This document shows positions 37,097-46,764 of a stretch of DNA of 60,344 bases, piece by piece. Each line of letters begins with the position of its first letter. Position 1 is the stretch's first letter. Location: positions 1-60,344 of the forward strand of contig NZ_CABFVA020000021.1 of the NCBI RefSeq assembly GCF_902143375.2, in the 5' to 3' direction. The notes below the pieces were generated by a model that worked only from the letters and a program-made list of their open reading frames with translations, made no database searches and was not told the DNA's origin. Source of the DNA: Methylacidimicrobium tartarophylax. Its GTDB lineage: Bacteria > Verrucomicrobiota > Verrucomicrobiia > Methylacidiphilales > Methylacidiphilaceae. A program made the translations under genes and the position numbers.

Positions 37097-40000
37097 ATGG
37101 CGACCAAAAGCGCGATTTCCGCCGCCGATCCCCGATTTCTCCAGGAGGAAGGCTTCGAAGTCTTCACCGGAAACGAAGCGATGGTGAAGGGACTGCTGGA
37201 GACCGAAGGCGGCACTCACTTGTGGACCGGCTATCCGGGCTCCCCCGTCTCCGGCATCTTCGACACGGTCGAAGCCATTTCCGGTCTCTTCCAGACCCAT
37301 GGCATGCAAGCGACCCTCGCCAACAACGAGGCGCTCGCCGCCGCGATGCTCAACGGCTCGCAGATGCTCGGCTTACGGGCGGTCGCCGTCATGAAGAGCG
37401 TCGGATTCCATGTGGCCTCGGACGCGCTGGCGTTGGGCAACCTCAGCGGGGCGCATCCCGAGGGAGGCTGCCTCGTCATCGTCGGCGACGACCCGTGGAA
37501 TGATTCCACGCAGGTACCCGCCGACTCCCGCTTCCTCTCGCAGCACCTCCACATGCCCGTGCTCGAACCGGCCACGCTCCAAGAGCTCAAAGACTGGATC
37601 GACGTCGGCTTTCAGCTCTCCCGCCGAGCCAACCTCTACGTCACCTATCTGGTGACAACCAATCAGGCGGATGGAGGAGGCTCCGTCCAGGTGCGGAGGA
37701 ACCATTTCCCCCGCATCAACTCTCTGAATCCCGCCACCTTGGACACCGCCACCGTCGATTATGAGGCACGAGTGCTGCTCCCGCCGAGAACAGGGCGCAG
37801 GGAAGAGGATCTCTCGCCGAGATACCGCCGGCTCTGGGCTGCGGCCGAGGAGCTAGGCATCGACCGGATTCTGCCCGCTGCTCGCAGCAGGAGCCGGCAG
37901 CGGTTCGGCCTCGTCAGTTCCGGCATGGCGGCCTGGTATCTCGAACAGGCGCTGCAGGAGCTGGGGCTGCTGGGCGAGATTCCGGTGCTCAAGCTGGGAC
38001 TCACCTATCCGATCAACCCGCAGATTCTCCTCCGCTTTGCCAAGGAAGCAGAAGAGCTCGTCGTCGTAGAGGAGCGGCGTCCGTTCCTGGAGCAGGCGGT
38101 CGGCCACACGCTGCAAGAGGCCGGGGTTCTCCAGAAGGTTTGGGGGAAGACCTTTCCGGAGAAGCTCCCCGGGATCCCCTCCCAGGGTGGCCTCCACCCC
38201 TCCCTGCTCGCGGAACGGCTGGGTCCTCTCTTTGCCCTCGCGGCCACCCCGGCGCGGCAAAAAAGAATCGAAAGCTGCCTCGAGAGCCTCAAAAGCGTCT
38301 CCGGCCCGTCCTGGCAGCTCCCGGCTAGAACTCCGACCTTTTGTCCCGGCTGTCCCCATCGGGACTCTGCTTCGGTCTTGCTGGAGATCCAGCGGGATTT
38401 TCGGAATCCCGACTATATGCGGCGCAGGCATCGTCGGGAGCCGGTCGATCTCGTCTTCCATGGAGACACCGGCTGCTACACGATGCTGATGTTCGAGCCG
38501 ACCAAGCCCCTGATGCACAATTACAGCGGCATGGGTCTGGGCGGGGGAACCGGGCTCGGCATCGACCCGTTCATCCGGAACAAGCAGGTCGTCTTCATGG
38601 GCGACTCGACCTTTTTCCATTCCGGCCAGATTGCCATCTCCAATTCGATCAAGAACCGGCAGGACCTCGCCTACATCATTCTGGATAATCGAACCACGGG
38701 CATGACCGGCCACCAGACGACGCCGGGATTGGAGAAAGACCTGCTTGGGAACTCGACCTTTACGCAGAATATCGAGAAGGTCGTCGAAGCGATCACCGCC
38801 GAAGGACATTGCGAGGTGATCCGGATCAACCCGGGCTTGCGAGACCAATATCGAGCCGTCCTGGAAGAAACGGTCCTCGGGGACGGAGTCAAGGTCGTCA
38901 TCGCGGACAAGGAATGTGGGATCCTCACGCACCGCCGGGAGACGCGGCAGGATCGTGAGGAGATTCGGAAAAAGGGCTTCCTCCCGCAAAAGCGGTACAT
39001 CCAGATCACCCCGGAGGTTTGCGAATACTGCCTGGCCTGCACGACGAGCACCGGTTGCCCCGGGTTGACGTTCACCGAAACCGATTTCGGCCGGAAGGTG
39101 CAGACCGACCTCTCCTGGTGTGTCGCCGACGGCGCCTGCGCCAAGCTCTACGCCTGCCCCGCCTTCGAGGAGGTCACGGTCGTGCGCGGCGGACGGCCGG
39201 GCTCCGTCCTCGATTCGCTCGCCTTCGATGCTCTTCCCTCGCCTCGTCCCCGACCCTTCTCGGGAACCCATCGCCTCTTCCTGACCGGGGTGGGCGGCAT
39301 GGGCATCGCCAGCACGGCTGCCGTGCTCGTTCGCGCAGGCCACCGGGAAGGGTATCAAGTTCTTTTTTGCGATCGAAACGGTCTGGCGATTCGCAATGGA
39401 GCCGTCTACTCGCATATCGTCTATCGGAACGACGAGGCTCCACCTACTACGGCGATTCCGCTCTATGGGTCGGCCGATCTCATCCTCGGTCTCGATGCCC
39501 TGGAAACGGCTCGGGCTCTCGACGGCTCCGGACGGCTTCGCGTCGGTTCCCGCGATCGTACCGGCGTCATCCTGAACTCCTCCAAGACCCCGACCATCTT
39601 GAGCTTGCTCGGTCGGGAAGACTTTTGCGTACGAGAGCTCGAAGAAAGGATCCGGCAAGCCACGGATGCTCGCCGCTTCTTCGGATGTGAGGTGTCCGCT
39701 CTTGCCGAGCGCCACTTCGGCACGAAGCTTTACGCCAACACGGTTCTCGTCGGAATCGCATTCCAGCGAGGGGAGCTCCCCCTCTCCCAGGAGAGCTTGG
39801 AGTGGGCGATCCAGCAGACGATGGGCGGCTCCGCCGCGACGAATTGGAAGGCCTTCCTCTTCGGACGCTATCTCGCCGAACATCCGGAAGAGTTTTTCCA
39901 GCCTTTGGAGCCGGCAACCCCCCAGGGGGAGATTGCCAAGAGTCTGGCCGCACTGGAAGAGGACGGGCGCCGAGGCAAGGAACGCGGGCAACGTCTCTGG

Positions 40001-40669
40001 CAATGCATTACCCAAGGCATCGCCGGTATTCCGCTGGAAGAGTCCGATCTGCACGACTTCATCCTTCGCATTCGGGATCTCTTCCACTACGAGAACGCTG
40101 CTTATGCGGAAAAGTACGCGGCGCTCATTCGCGCGGTCGCCGCGAAAGATTCCGTGCAATTCGGCATGGCGGCCACGAAGGCGGCGATCTGGGGTGCCCA
40201 CCGAGTGATGGCGATCAAGGACGAAGTCGAAGTCGCTCGCCTACTGACCTCGAAAGAAAAAGAGGAGAGAGACCGGGAGCATTATCAGGTCGATCCGGCA
40301 CGGGGAGACCGCATCCTCTATCGGCACCTGACCCGTCCGGAGTTCATCCTCGGCCCGCTGCGCCTTCGTTTTCGGATGGAGTCGCGCGACTGGATGCTCC
40401 GGCTGATGCGCCGAGCCAAGTTCCTCCGGCGCATCCTCGTTGGATGGCACCAGAAAGAACGGGACTTTCGGGACTGGTATTGCGACCTGCTCGGGCGTTT
40501 CGCCTTCTCCTCGCCCGCCGATTACCAGCGGTGGCTCACGATCCTGCGGCTGCCCGAAACCGTGCGCGGATACCGCGAGATCCGCTATAGCAAGATGGAG
40601 GAGGCTCTCGCCCAGACCGAGAAGCTGCTTGCCGAATCGGAAGATTCCGGCGAATCGATCGCCCGATAA
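37097..40669 (+). CDS. Indolepyruvate:ferredoxin oxidoreductase, fused alpha-gamma type
   Basis: This 1190-residue enzyme oxidatively decarboxylates aryl-pyruvates (or related 2-oxoacids) to acyl-CoA and reduces ferredoxin. In order it has the pyrimidine-binding domain (TGYPGSPVSGIFDTVE, residues about 20-220), a linker domain, the TPP-binding domain (FCPGCPHRDSASVLLE, HGDTGCYTMLMFEP, FMGDSTFFHSGQ; about 410-620), an iron-sulfur segment with two cysteine groups (CEYCLACTTSTGC and CVADGACAKLYAC; about 645-690), the gamma domain (FLTGVGGMGIAS; from about 735) and a helical C-terminal extension typical of long proteobacterial-type IOR. The ATG at 37097 has AGGA seven bases upstream. Confidence 0.88.
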   Translation: MATKSAISAADPRFLQEEGFEVFTGNEAMVKGLLETEGGTHLWTGYPGSPVSGIFDTVEAISGLFQTHGMQATLANNEALAAAMLNGSQMLGLRAVAVMKSVGFHVASDALALGNLSGAHPEGGCLVIVGDDPWNDSTQVPADSRFLSQHLHMPVLEPATLQELKDWIDVGFQLSRRANLYVTYLVTTNQADGGGSVQVRRNHFPRINSLNPATLDTATVDYEARVLLPPRTGRREEDLSPRYRRLWAAAEELGIDRILPAARSRSRQRFGLVSSGMAAWYLEQALQELGLLGEIPVLKLGLTYPINPQILLRFAKEAEELVVVEERRPFLEQAVGHTLQEAGVLQKVWGKTFPEKLPGIPSQGGLHPSLLAERLGPLFALAATPARQKRIESCLESLKSVSGPSWQLPARTPTFCPGCPHRDSASVLLEIQRDFRNPDYMRRRHRREPVDLVFHGDTGCYTMLMFEPTKPLMHNYSGMGLGGGTGLGIDPFIRNKQVVFMGDSTFFHSGQIAISNSIKNRQDLAYIILDNRTTGMTGHQTTPGLEKDLLGNSTFTQNIEKVVEAITAEGHCEVIRINPGLRDQYRAVLEETVLGDGVKVVIADKECGILTHRRETRQDREEIRKKGFLPQKRYIQITPEVCEYCLACTTSTGCPGLTFTETDFGRKVQTDLSWCVADGACAKLYACPAFEEVTVVRGGRPGSVLDSLAFDALPSPRPRPFSGTHRLFLTGVGGMGIASTAAVLVRAGHREGYQVLFCDRNGLAIRNGAVYSHIVYRNDEAPPTTAIPLYGSADLILGLDALETARALDGSGRLRVGSRDRTGVILNSSKTPTILSLLGREDFCVRELEERIRQATDARRFFGCEVSALAERHFGTKLYANTVLVGIAFQRGELPLSQESLEWAIQQTMGGSAATNWKAFLFGRYLAEHPEEFFQPLEPATPQGEIAKSLAALEEDGRRGKERGQRLWQCITQGIAGIPLEESDLHDFILRIRDLFHYENAAYAEKYAALIRAVAAKDSVQFGMAATKAAIWGAHRVMAIKDEVEVARLLTSKEKEERDREHYQVDPARGDRILYRHLTRPEFILGPLRLRFRMESRDWMLRLMRRAKFLRRILVGWHQKERDFRDWYCDLLGRFAFSSPADYQRWLTILRLPETVRGYREIRYSKMEEALAQTEKLLAESEDSGESIAR

Positions 40670-40687
40670 CCGAATCCGTTGGGCGGG

Positions 40688-42238
40688 CTAGTGAAGCGCG
40701 GTCTCCAAGGAAGCGTCTTTCGCCACGCCCAGGGCCAGCGCCGATCGATAGTGAAGGCGGGCCCTTTTCTTGTCCGGAGGAAGTTCGGAAGCGTAGAGCA
40801 GGGCTAAGTTGAAATGGCTCTGCCCATCCGATGGATCGAGAGCCAAGGCCTTGAGGAGCTCCCGCTTGGCCGCGACCTCCTTTCCTTCGGCCGCATAAGC
40901 CAAGCCAAGCTCTCTTCGAATGCGAGGATTGTTTTCATCAATCGCCGCCGCCCGCTCGAGGACCGTCGCCGCCAGAGCATACGATCCGGCCCGATAGTAG
41001 GCCATCCCGAGCACCGCGTAGGGATAGGGGTCCCTCGGGTAGAGCTCGATCGCCTTGCGCAAAGCCTCCTGCGCTTGCACGTACTGCTTTTGCGCGAAGC
41101 GGACCACCCCGAGGTTGCACCAGGCGGTGACGTTGCGCACCTCCTTCTCCAGGATTTGCTCGTAAAGATCGGCTGCCTCCGAAAGCCGTCCTTTGCCATA
41201 AAGCTTCGCCGCCTCGTTGAGCATCTGGCTGAGCTCTGCCACCTGAAGAGAAGACGAGGCTCGCTCCGCGGTCGGATCGGAGAGAGAAGCAAGCGAAGCT
41301 CTCGGAGGCAGCGGACTCTTGTTCCCGCGCCCATCGGCCGCTGCCTCCGGCCGAAAGCTCGACTCAATGACCTCACTCTCCACGCTTTGCCGGAATCCCC
41401 TGCGAAACTCCGTCAAGATCTCGCGCTTTTCGGCTGACAGCCGCCTGGCCTGATCGGAGAGGTCGGCCAAGGCCGCCCGCAGGAGAAGATTTTCCTGTCG
41501 TAGCGCCGCCTGGTCGTCGGGTTGGGAGCGGGGAGACAACGGCTTGACCGGTGCGGGGATTTCGGCGACCTGCTGGCGCAACCGGGCGAGAATGCTTTGA
41601 AGAGAGCTGTTTTCCTTTTGAAGAGCGCCGAGGGCTTCCAGCGACTGGCCGACGCTTTGCTCTAATCGGGTGGTCAATTGCTCCAGGTCTCTTTGGTCCG
41701 CGAGACGAGAGCCGCCGGGATTGGTTCCCCGCGCCGGACCCGTCTTTTGCAAGCGGGAGAGATCGGCGAAGAGCTGGTCTCGCTGCACCTGGGAGCGCGT
41801 GAGCGCCGCCTGCAGATCGGCGATTCGGGCCTTGAGCTTGACGAGTTCCCGGAGGTCTTCGGGCGCCCCCCCCGAGCCTCCTTCCGTAGGGAGCGGAGGC
41901 GACCCTTGCTGCGCGAGAGTGACCTTCTTCCCGACCGCGTCCAGCCGCTCCGTGGTGTAGCGAAGCCGGTAACGAATGACCGCCGGTTCCCAATCCGGAT
42001 AACGGCGGCGGATCTCGGATAGCTGCGAAAGAGCTTGCTGGTATCCTCGGCTCGCTCCGGCATAGTCCTTGCGGGCGGCGAGCCTGTCCGCATCCCGCAG
42101 CGACACGTAGGCTTCCAGGAAACGGTCCTGCGGGGAAGTCGAGGCCGCTCGCGCCCCTATGGGTCCTAAGGCCAGTGCGAGCAAGACCCACATTCCTGCC
42201 GCCCCCCCAACAAGAATCCATCTGCCCAGAGCCCTCAT
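40688..42238 (-). CDS. Exported coiled-coil and TPR protein
   Basis: The protein of about 516 residues starts with a signal peptide (MRALGRWILVGGAAGMWVLLALAL). It is followed by a helical repeat, a long coiled coil (residues about 120-300, rich in Glu/Gln/Arg/Leu heptads) and three or four tetratricopeptide repeats at the C-terminus (LYEQILEKEVRNVTAWCNLG, ALRKAIELYPRDPYPYAVLG, AAAIDENNPRIRRELGLAY). It probably acts as a periplasmic scaffold; no enzyme motif is present. An upstream start at 42352 would overlap the neighbouring regulator. It is convergent with the oxidoreductase gene. Confidence 0.7.
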   Translation of the reverse strand: MRALGRWILVGGAAGMWVLLALALGPIGARAASTSPQDRFLEAYVSLRDADRLAARKDYAGASRGYQQALSQLSEIRRRYPDWEPAVIRYRLRYTTERLDAVGKKVTLAQQGSPPLPTEGGSGGAPEDLRELVKLKARIADLQAALTRSQVQRDQLFADLSRLQKTGPARGTNPGGSRLADQRDLEQLTTRLEQSVGQSLEALGALQKENSSLQSILARLRQQVAEIPAPVKPLSPRSQPDDQAALRQENLLLRAALADLSDQARRLSAEKREILTEFRRGFRQSVESEVIESSFRPEAAADGRGNKSPLPPRASLASLSDPTAERASSSLQVAELSQMLNEAAKLYGKGRLSEAADLYEQILEKEVRNVTAWCNLGVVRFAQKQYVQAQEALRKAIELYPRDPYPYAVLGMAYYRAGSYALAATVLERAAAIDENNPRIRRELGLAYAAEGKEVAAKRELLKALALDPSDGQSHFNLALLYASELPPDKKRARLHYRSALALGVAKDASLETALH

Positions 42239-42327
42239 CGCGCGCACGCCGGTCCCATCCGCTCCTCTCCGAGAGAAACCATACGCTTCTCTCCGCGCGG
42301 GAAGCAAGGGCTTGAACCGGCTGCTCC

Positions 42328-43491
42328 TCAGCATAGACCCGATCTCGCGCACTTCTCCAACCAGGACATCAGCTGCCCTGCCCGTCTGGGATCCAGGTCG
42401 AGCAGGATCGCCAGCCGCTCCCGAGAGACCAGCCCTTTCTTGCAGCCTTCAAGAACCAGCCGCAAGAATCGGCTGGGATAGGGATGATCCACTTTCCCCT
42501 CCGTTCTCCCCCGTCCTTCGAATCTTCGACTCCACTCGGCTGCGCGCACCGAGCCGAACCGCTCCCACTGCTCAGGTCGGACCCAACCCAGCTGCTCCCA
42601 CCGTTCCCACAGCACCTTCTTCGGGCAGCGGAACATCTGCTCCAAGAGCAAAAGGTCCGGAACGCCGAGGTGGTGCCCGGCCTCCGAACGCGCTTCCGGA
42701 TCGAACGGCAGAGCTTTCCGGAGTTCCGGTGCGGGAAGAACGAAGGCGGAGGCGAACCGATGGGCGCGGATCGACCTCAGATCGTGGGAAGCCTTCCCCT
42801 CTTCGGAGGGCGTCGCGTGGATCGCCCCGCCCAATCGCCGGTCAAAGAGCAGATGACCATACTCCTCCATCAAAACCAGCGGCAGCCACTTTTCCCGGCA
42901 ACCCGCGTTCCCGAAAATGGCGGCGCCTACTCGCGGATGAAAGAGAAATGCGCTCTGCACGCGGCAAGCGGGCAGATGCCGAATGGAGAGTCGGATGCCC
43001 AGTCGATCGAGCAAGCTGCCGATGCCCTCTCCGCAGATGCCTCCCAACCCCAGTCTTCTCCTCTCCGCCTCAGCCACCGCTTCCCCTTGGCAGACCGCCT
43101 CTCCCTCGTCCGCCGGATCATCCGCCGCCCCGTAATCCGGCAACGGGGAGGCCGGGGAGAGCTCCAGCACTCCTTCGATCCAGCCGTAGTCCTCGCAAAA
43201 GCGAACGAAGCCGGAAAGGAGTTCCTGGTCGGCCTTCGAGAAGGTCTCCCACTGCGTCACGATCTCCAGAGGATTTGCACCCGTGCCGGGCTCCAAAAAC
43301 CAGGAAGCCGGCTTGCCGTAGAGCCGCGCCAACCGCGCGAGCTCCAAGGTGTCCACCCCTCGTTTCCCCGCCTCGATCTGCGAAATGGCGGGACGAGGGA
43401 GTCCCAACTCCGTCGCCGCTTCCTTCTGGCTTAATCCGGCGCTCTCCCGGCTCCGGCGCAAGCGCTGCCCCAATTCCACCCTAGTCAGCAT
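42328..43491 (-). CDS. XRE-type regulator with ImmA/IrrE-like domain (metal site altered)
   Basis: The N-terminal 60 residues are an XRE helix-turn-helix (LGQRLRRSRESAGLSQKEAATELGLPRPAISQIEAG). The middle holds an ImmA/IrrE-like metallopeptidase domain, as in RamB/RegA-type regulators. The peptidase motif reads LMEEYGHLLFDRR, so the first His of HExxH is Glu, and the usual downstream Glu ligand before the AnrFA-like segment (RAHRFASAFVLP) is also missing. The domain is probably non-catalytic and used for sensing or binding. The C-terminal 100 residues contain another helical, possibly DNA-binding, region. Confidence 0.75.
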   Translation of the reverse strand: MLTRVELGQRLRRSRESAGLSQKEAATELGLPRPAISQIEAGKRGVDTLELARLARLYGKPASWFLEPGTGANPLEIVTQWETFSKADQELLSGFVRFCEDYGWIEGVLELSPASPLPDYGAADDPADEGEAVCQGEAVAEAERRRLGLGGICGEGIGSLLDRLGIRLSIRHLPACRVQSAFLFHPRVGAAIFGNAGCREKWLPLVLMEEYGHLLFDRRLGGAIHATPSEEGKASHDLRSIRAHRFASAFVLPAPELRKALPFDPEARSEAGHHLGVPDLLLLEQMFRCPKKVLWERWEQLGWVRPEQWERFGSVRAAEWSRRFEGRGRTEGKVDHPYPSRFLRLVLEGCKKGLVSRERLAILLDLDPRRAGQLMSWLEKCARSGLC

Positions 43492-43752
43492 CGTCTTTCG
43501 TCCCCCTTCGACCGATCCACCGCACTGCCTTTACCCACGCGGTCTTTCCGACGGAACTCTTTTCCTCGGAGTGGACACCCACATCCTTTCTTCCGCAACC
43601 TTCCCGACGCCCCTGCGCCGATTGCGCTTCTTCTCTCGCCGCGAGGAGGAGACAAACCGGAAAGTACTTGACCCCCGATCTCGGCTATCCCTACGTTGCG
43701 CAGACAAAGAGCGCAATGTTCCGGCTCGGAAGCCGATTCAACCGTAGGAGAT

Positions 43753-44997
43753 ATGGCGAAGCAACTCACGATGCCCCAGTTGAGCCCTTCGATGGCGGAA
43801 GGCCGTCTGGTCACCTGGCGAAAGAAGGAGGGCGAACCGATCGAGGAAGGCGAGGTCGTCGCCGAAGTCGAGACAGACAAGGCGGTCATGGATTTAGAGG
43901 CCTTTGAATCGGGGGTGCTACGGAAGATCCTGGTCCAAGAAGGCGAGCGAGCGGCGGTGAACGCACCGATCGCCATTGTCGGTTCCGCCGACGAGTCGAT
44001 CGAAAGTCTTCTTCCGGGGGCGGCAGCTCCCCCCGCCGCGGCCCAGCCAGCCCCATCCGCTCCCGCTTCCAGCCCGCCGGAGAAAACCGCCTCCGTGCCC
44101 TCCGGCGCAACCTCCCGGGAGGAGTCGGGCCGCATCCGAGCCTCACCCTTGGCGAAAAAGATCGCCCGCGAAGGAGCGCTCTCCCTCTCTTCGCTCTCGG
44201 GGAGCGGACCGGGAGGTCGCATCCTCCAACGGGACGTGCTCCAGGCCCTTTCCAGCCGCCCTGTCGCGGCTCCCGCTCCTCCCCGCGGCGCGACCCCGGA
44301 AGAAACCCGGCTTCTTCCTCTCTCCATGATGCGGGAGCAGATCGGCGCCCGCCTCCTGGCCAGCAAAACCTCGATCCCTCACTACTACCTCGAAATCGAG
44401 ATCGATGCCGCCCCCCTGATCGCTCTCCGGAGCGAACTCAACGATGCCCTCGCCGCCTTGCCTTCGGACGAAAAGCTCAGCATCAACGACTTCTTGCTCA
44501 AGGCGACGGCAGAGGCCGCTCGCCGGGTACCCGAGGTCAACGTCTCCTGGGAAGGAAAAGCCATCCGGCAATACGGAGCGGTTCATCTTGCCCTTGCGGT
44601 CGCGGTTCCGGATGGCCTCATCACCCCCGTCATCCGCGACGCGCAAGACAAGTCCCTACGCCAGCTTGCTCGGGAGGGGAAGGAGTTGGCGGCCCGGGCG
44701 CGGGAGCGAAAGCTCAAGCCCGAAGAATATTCGGGAGGGACGCTGACCCTCTCGAACTTGGGAATGTACGGCATCGAGTCGTTTGCGGCGATCATCAACC
44801 CCCCTCAAGCCTTGATCCTGGCGGTGGGCGCCTTGACGAAAAAACCGGTCGTCGCTGAGAATGATCTGATCGTTGTCGGTCACCGTGTGCGCCTGGTCGC
44901 CTCGTGCGACCACCGAATCGTCGACGGCTCCATCGGAGCCCGCTTCCTCCAGGAAATCAGAGGCCTGCTGGAACGGCCGCTGGCCCTGCTTCTCTAA
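43753..44997 (+). CDS. pdhC: Pyruvate dehydrogenase E2, dihydrolipoamide acetyltransferase
   Basis: E2 is the core of the pyruvate dehydrogenase complex and transfers acetyl groups to CoA. The 414-residue protein has a lipoyl domain with the modified Lys43 in VETDKAVMD, a Pro/Ala-rich linker, an E3/E1-binding domain (ASPLAKKIAREGALSL, GPGGRILQRDVL) and a catalytic domain ending DHRIVDGSIGARFL. The start is fixed by AGGAG seven bases before the ATG. It lies 23 bp upstream of the E3 gene; E1 genes are not in the window. Confidence 0.93.
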   Translation: MAKQLTMPQLSPSMAEGRLVTWRKKEGEPIEEGEVVAEVETDKAVMDLEAFESGVLRKILVQEGERAAVNAPIAIVGSADESIESLLPGAAAPPAAAQPAPSAPASSPPEKTASVPSGATSREESGRIRASPLAKKIAREGALSLSSLSGSGPGGRILQRDVLQALSSRPVAAPAPPRGATPEETRLLPLSMMREQIGARLLASKTSIPHYYLEIEIDAAPLIALRSELNDALAALPSDEKLSINDFLLKATAEAARRVPEVNVSWEGKAIRQYGAVHLALAVAVPDGLITPVIRDAQDKSLRQLAREGKELAARARERKLKPEEYSGGTLTLSNLGMYGIESFAAIINPPQALILAVGALTKKPVVAENDLIVVGHRVRLVASCDHRIVDGSIGARFLQEIRGLLERPLALLL

Positions 44998-45020
44998 GCC
45001 GACCGAACCCTCACGAACCT

Positions 45021-46409
45021 ATGCCCGAAGTCTACGACCTGATTGTCCTGGGAGGAGGGCCCGCCGGCTACGTGGCCGCCCTCCGGGCCGCTCAACTCGG
45101 AAAAAAGGTCGCTTGCGTGGAGCAGGAGAAGCTCGGCGGCACCTGCGGAAACTGGGGATGCATCCCCAGCAAGGCGCTCCTCAAGAGTGCCGAAGTCTTC
45201 GATCTTTTCGGACGAGCCGAGGAATTCGGCCTCCGGTCGAGCGGCCATGCGTTCGACTTTCCGGCCGTGATTGCCCGCAGCCGTTCGGTGGCGGACCGGA
45301 TGGCCAGGGGAGTGGACCATCTTTTCGAGGCCCGGGGCGTCAAGTTGTTCCGGTGCCGCGGCCTTCTCCACCCCGATCGAAAGATCCGACTCCTCCGAGA
45401 GGAGGGAGAAGAGACGCTCGCGGCCGAACATATCCTCCTGGCAACGGGTTGCCGACCGAGAACCCTGCCCTTCCTGCCCCTGCAGGGCGAGCGCGTGATG
45501 AGCAGCAGGCAGGCCCTCGCTTCGACGCAACGCCCCGAATCGATCGCCATCATCGGAGGAGGAGCCATCGGAGTCGAATTCGCCTACTTCTACTCCGTCT
45601 TCGGCAGTCGAGTCACCCTCATCGAGCTCCTGCCGAGGCTCCTTTCCGAGAGCGATGGCGAGGTGGCCAAGGGCTTAGAACGCTCTCTGGCCAAGCGAGG
45701 CATCCACATCCTCACCTCCGCCAAGGTGGAATCCGCGCACATCGCGAAAGACTCCGTTACACTCGATCTCTCAGGGAAAAACCCCCAGCGGCTCGAAGTC
45801 ACTTCCGTCCTCGTGGCGGTCGGCGTGGAAGCCAACATCGCCTCGAGCCTGGCTCCCGGTGTCGCGCTCGAGCAGGAGGGCGGTTTCCTCAAAGTCGATT
45901 CGCGTTACCAGACCTCTTGCCCCGGAGTTTTCGCCGCGGGCGATCTCATCGGTCCTCCCCTCTTGGCGCACGTTGCCTTCCGAGAGGGGTTGGAGGTAGT
46001 CGAGGGAATCTTCATTCCGGGCAAAGTACCCGCCCGCGTCGGCCTTTTCCCCTCCTGTGTCTACGCGCAACCCCAAGTGGCCATGCTCGGGCTGACCGAA
46101 GAACAGGCGCGCGAACGAAACTTGCCGTTTCGCGTGGGTCGCTACCCCTACGCGGCTAACGGGAAGGCGATGGCTTCGGGAGATTCCACGGGATTCGTCA
46201 AGATCCTCTTCGGCGAACCGCATGGCGAAATCCTGGGCGCCCATATCCTTGGGGCGGATGCCAGCGAGCTGATCGCCGAACTCTCGGTCACGAGCGCCTG
46301 CGAGGGGACCTCCGCGGAACTTCACGAGGCGATTCACCCCCATCCGACCCTTTCCGAAATGATCGGCGAAGCCGCCCTCGTTGCCGAAAAGCGGCCGCTG
46401 CACATTTAA
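45021..46409 (+). CDS. lpdA: Dihydrolipoamide dehydrogenase (E3)
   Basis: E3 reoxidises the lipoamide of 2-oxoacid dehydrogenases with FAD and NAD. The 462-residue protein has the FAD motif LIVLGGGPAGYVAALRAA, the redox disulfide Cys42/Cys47 in GGTCGNWGCIPSKAL, the NAD motif AIIGGGAIGVEFAYFYS, the second FAD motif GVFAAGDLIGPPLLAHVAFREG and the C-terminal catalytic HEAIHPHPTLSE. It is paired with pdhC. Confidence 0.95.
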   Translation: MPEVYDLIVLGGGPAGYVAALRAAQLGKKVACVEQEKLGGTCGNWGCIPSKALLKSAEVFDLFGRAEEFGLRSSGHAFDFPAVIARSRSVADRMARGVDHLFEARGVKLFRCRGLLHPDRKIRLLREEGEETLAAEHILLATGCRPRTLPFLPLQGERVMSSRQALASTQRPESIAIIGGGAIGVEFAYFYSVFGSRVTLIELLPRLLSESDGEVAKGLERSLAKRGIHILTSAKVESAHIAKDSVTLDLSGKNPQRLEVTSVLVAVGVEANIASSLAPGVALEQEGGFLKVDSRYQTSCPGVFAAGDLIGPPLLAHVAFREGLEVVEGIFIPGKVPARVGLFPSCVYAQPQVAMLGLTEEQARERNLPFRVGRYPYAANGKAMASGDSTGFVKILFGEPHGEILGAHILGADASELIAELSVTSACEGTSAELHEAIHPHPTLSEMIGEAALVAEKRPLHI

Positions 46410-46764
46410 CCAGCCTCTCTCCCAAGCCTTCTCCTGCAGCTTGCGAAATGGCGGCTGGGAGATCGCCGTCGCGGAAATTCCTCTCGCCGACCTGTGGAGA
46501 GAGGCTTGATTCTCGCCACAACTGCTGTTTTAAATGGGATTCCGCTTTGGAGCTTGGCAGCCAAAGGCAGGTCTACGGCGAAACTCTACCAAGCAGACTC
46601 GCGGGCAACGGCTGACGTTTGCTTTCGTGTCTGACCCGTGGAGGATGCCGCAGGCGAGCCGGAGGAGCGATCTTCGGCCGGCGGAAGGGTCTCCTTGGCG
46701 AAGGCTCGGCTTTCCCTTGGGAGAGGAATATGAGAGAACAACGATTGGGAAATCGGAGGAAGCA
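46410..46764. promoter_or_regulatory. Intergenic region with long inverted repeat and candidate promoter
   Basis: No gene is seen in these 355 bp. A perfect 10-bp inverted repeat (GCCTCTCTCC at 46413-46422, GGAGAGAGGC at 46496-46505) encloses 73 bp. Its right arm touches a promoter-like pair TTGATT (46506-46511) and TTTAAA (46529-46534) spaced by 17 bp. A promoter there would give the dehydrogenase message a leader of about 220 nt, whose function is unknown. Confidence 0.35.

Noticed and set aside
37853-40201. A 782-codon open frame on the minus strand
   Set aside because: It is antisense to the indolepyruvate oxidoreductase gene and has no recognisable domain.
43665-43700. TTGACC followed by TATCCC or TACGTT upstream of pdhC as a promoter
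   Set aside because: Spacing (12 bp) or -10 match is poor in each combination.
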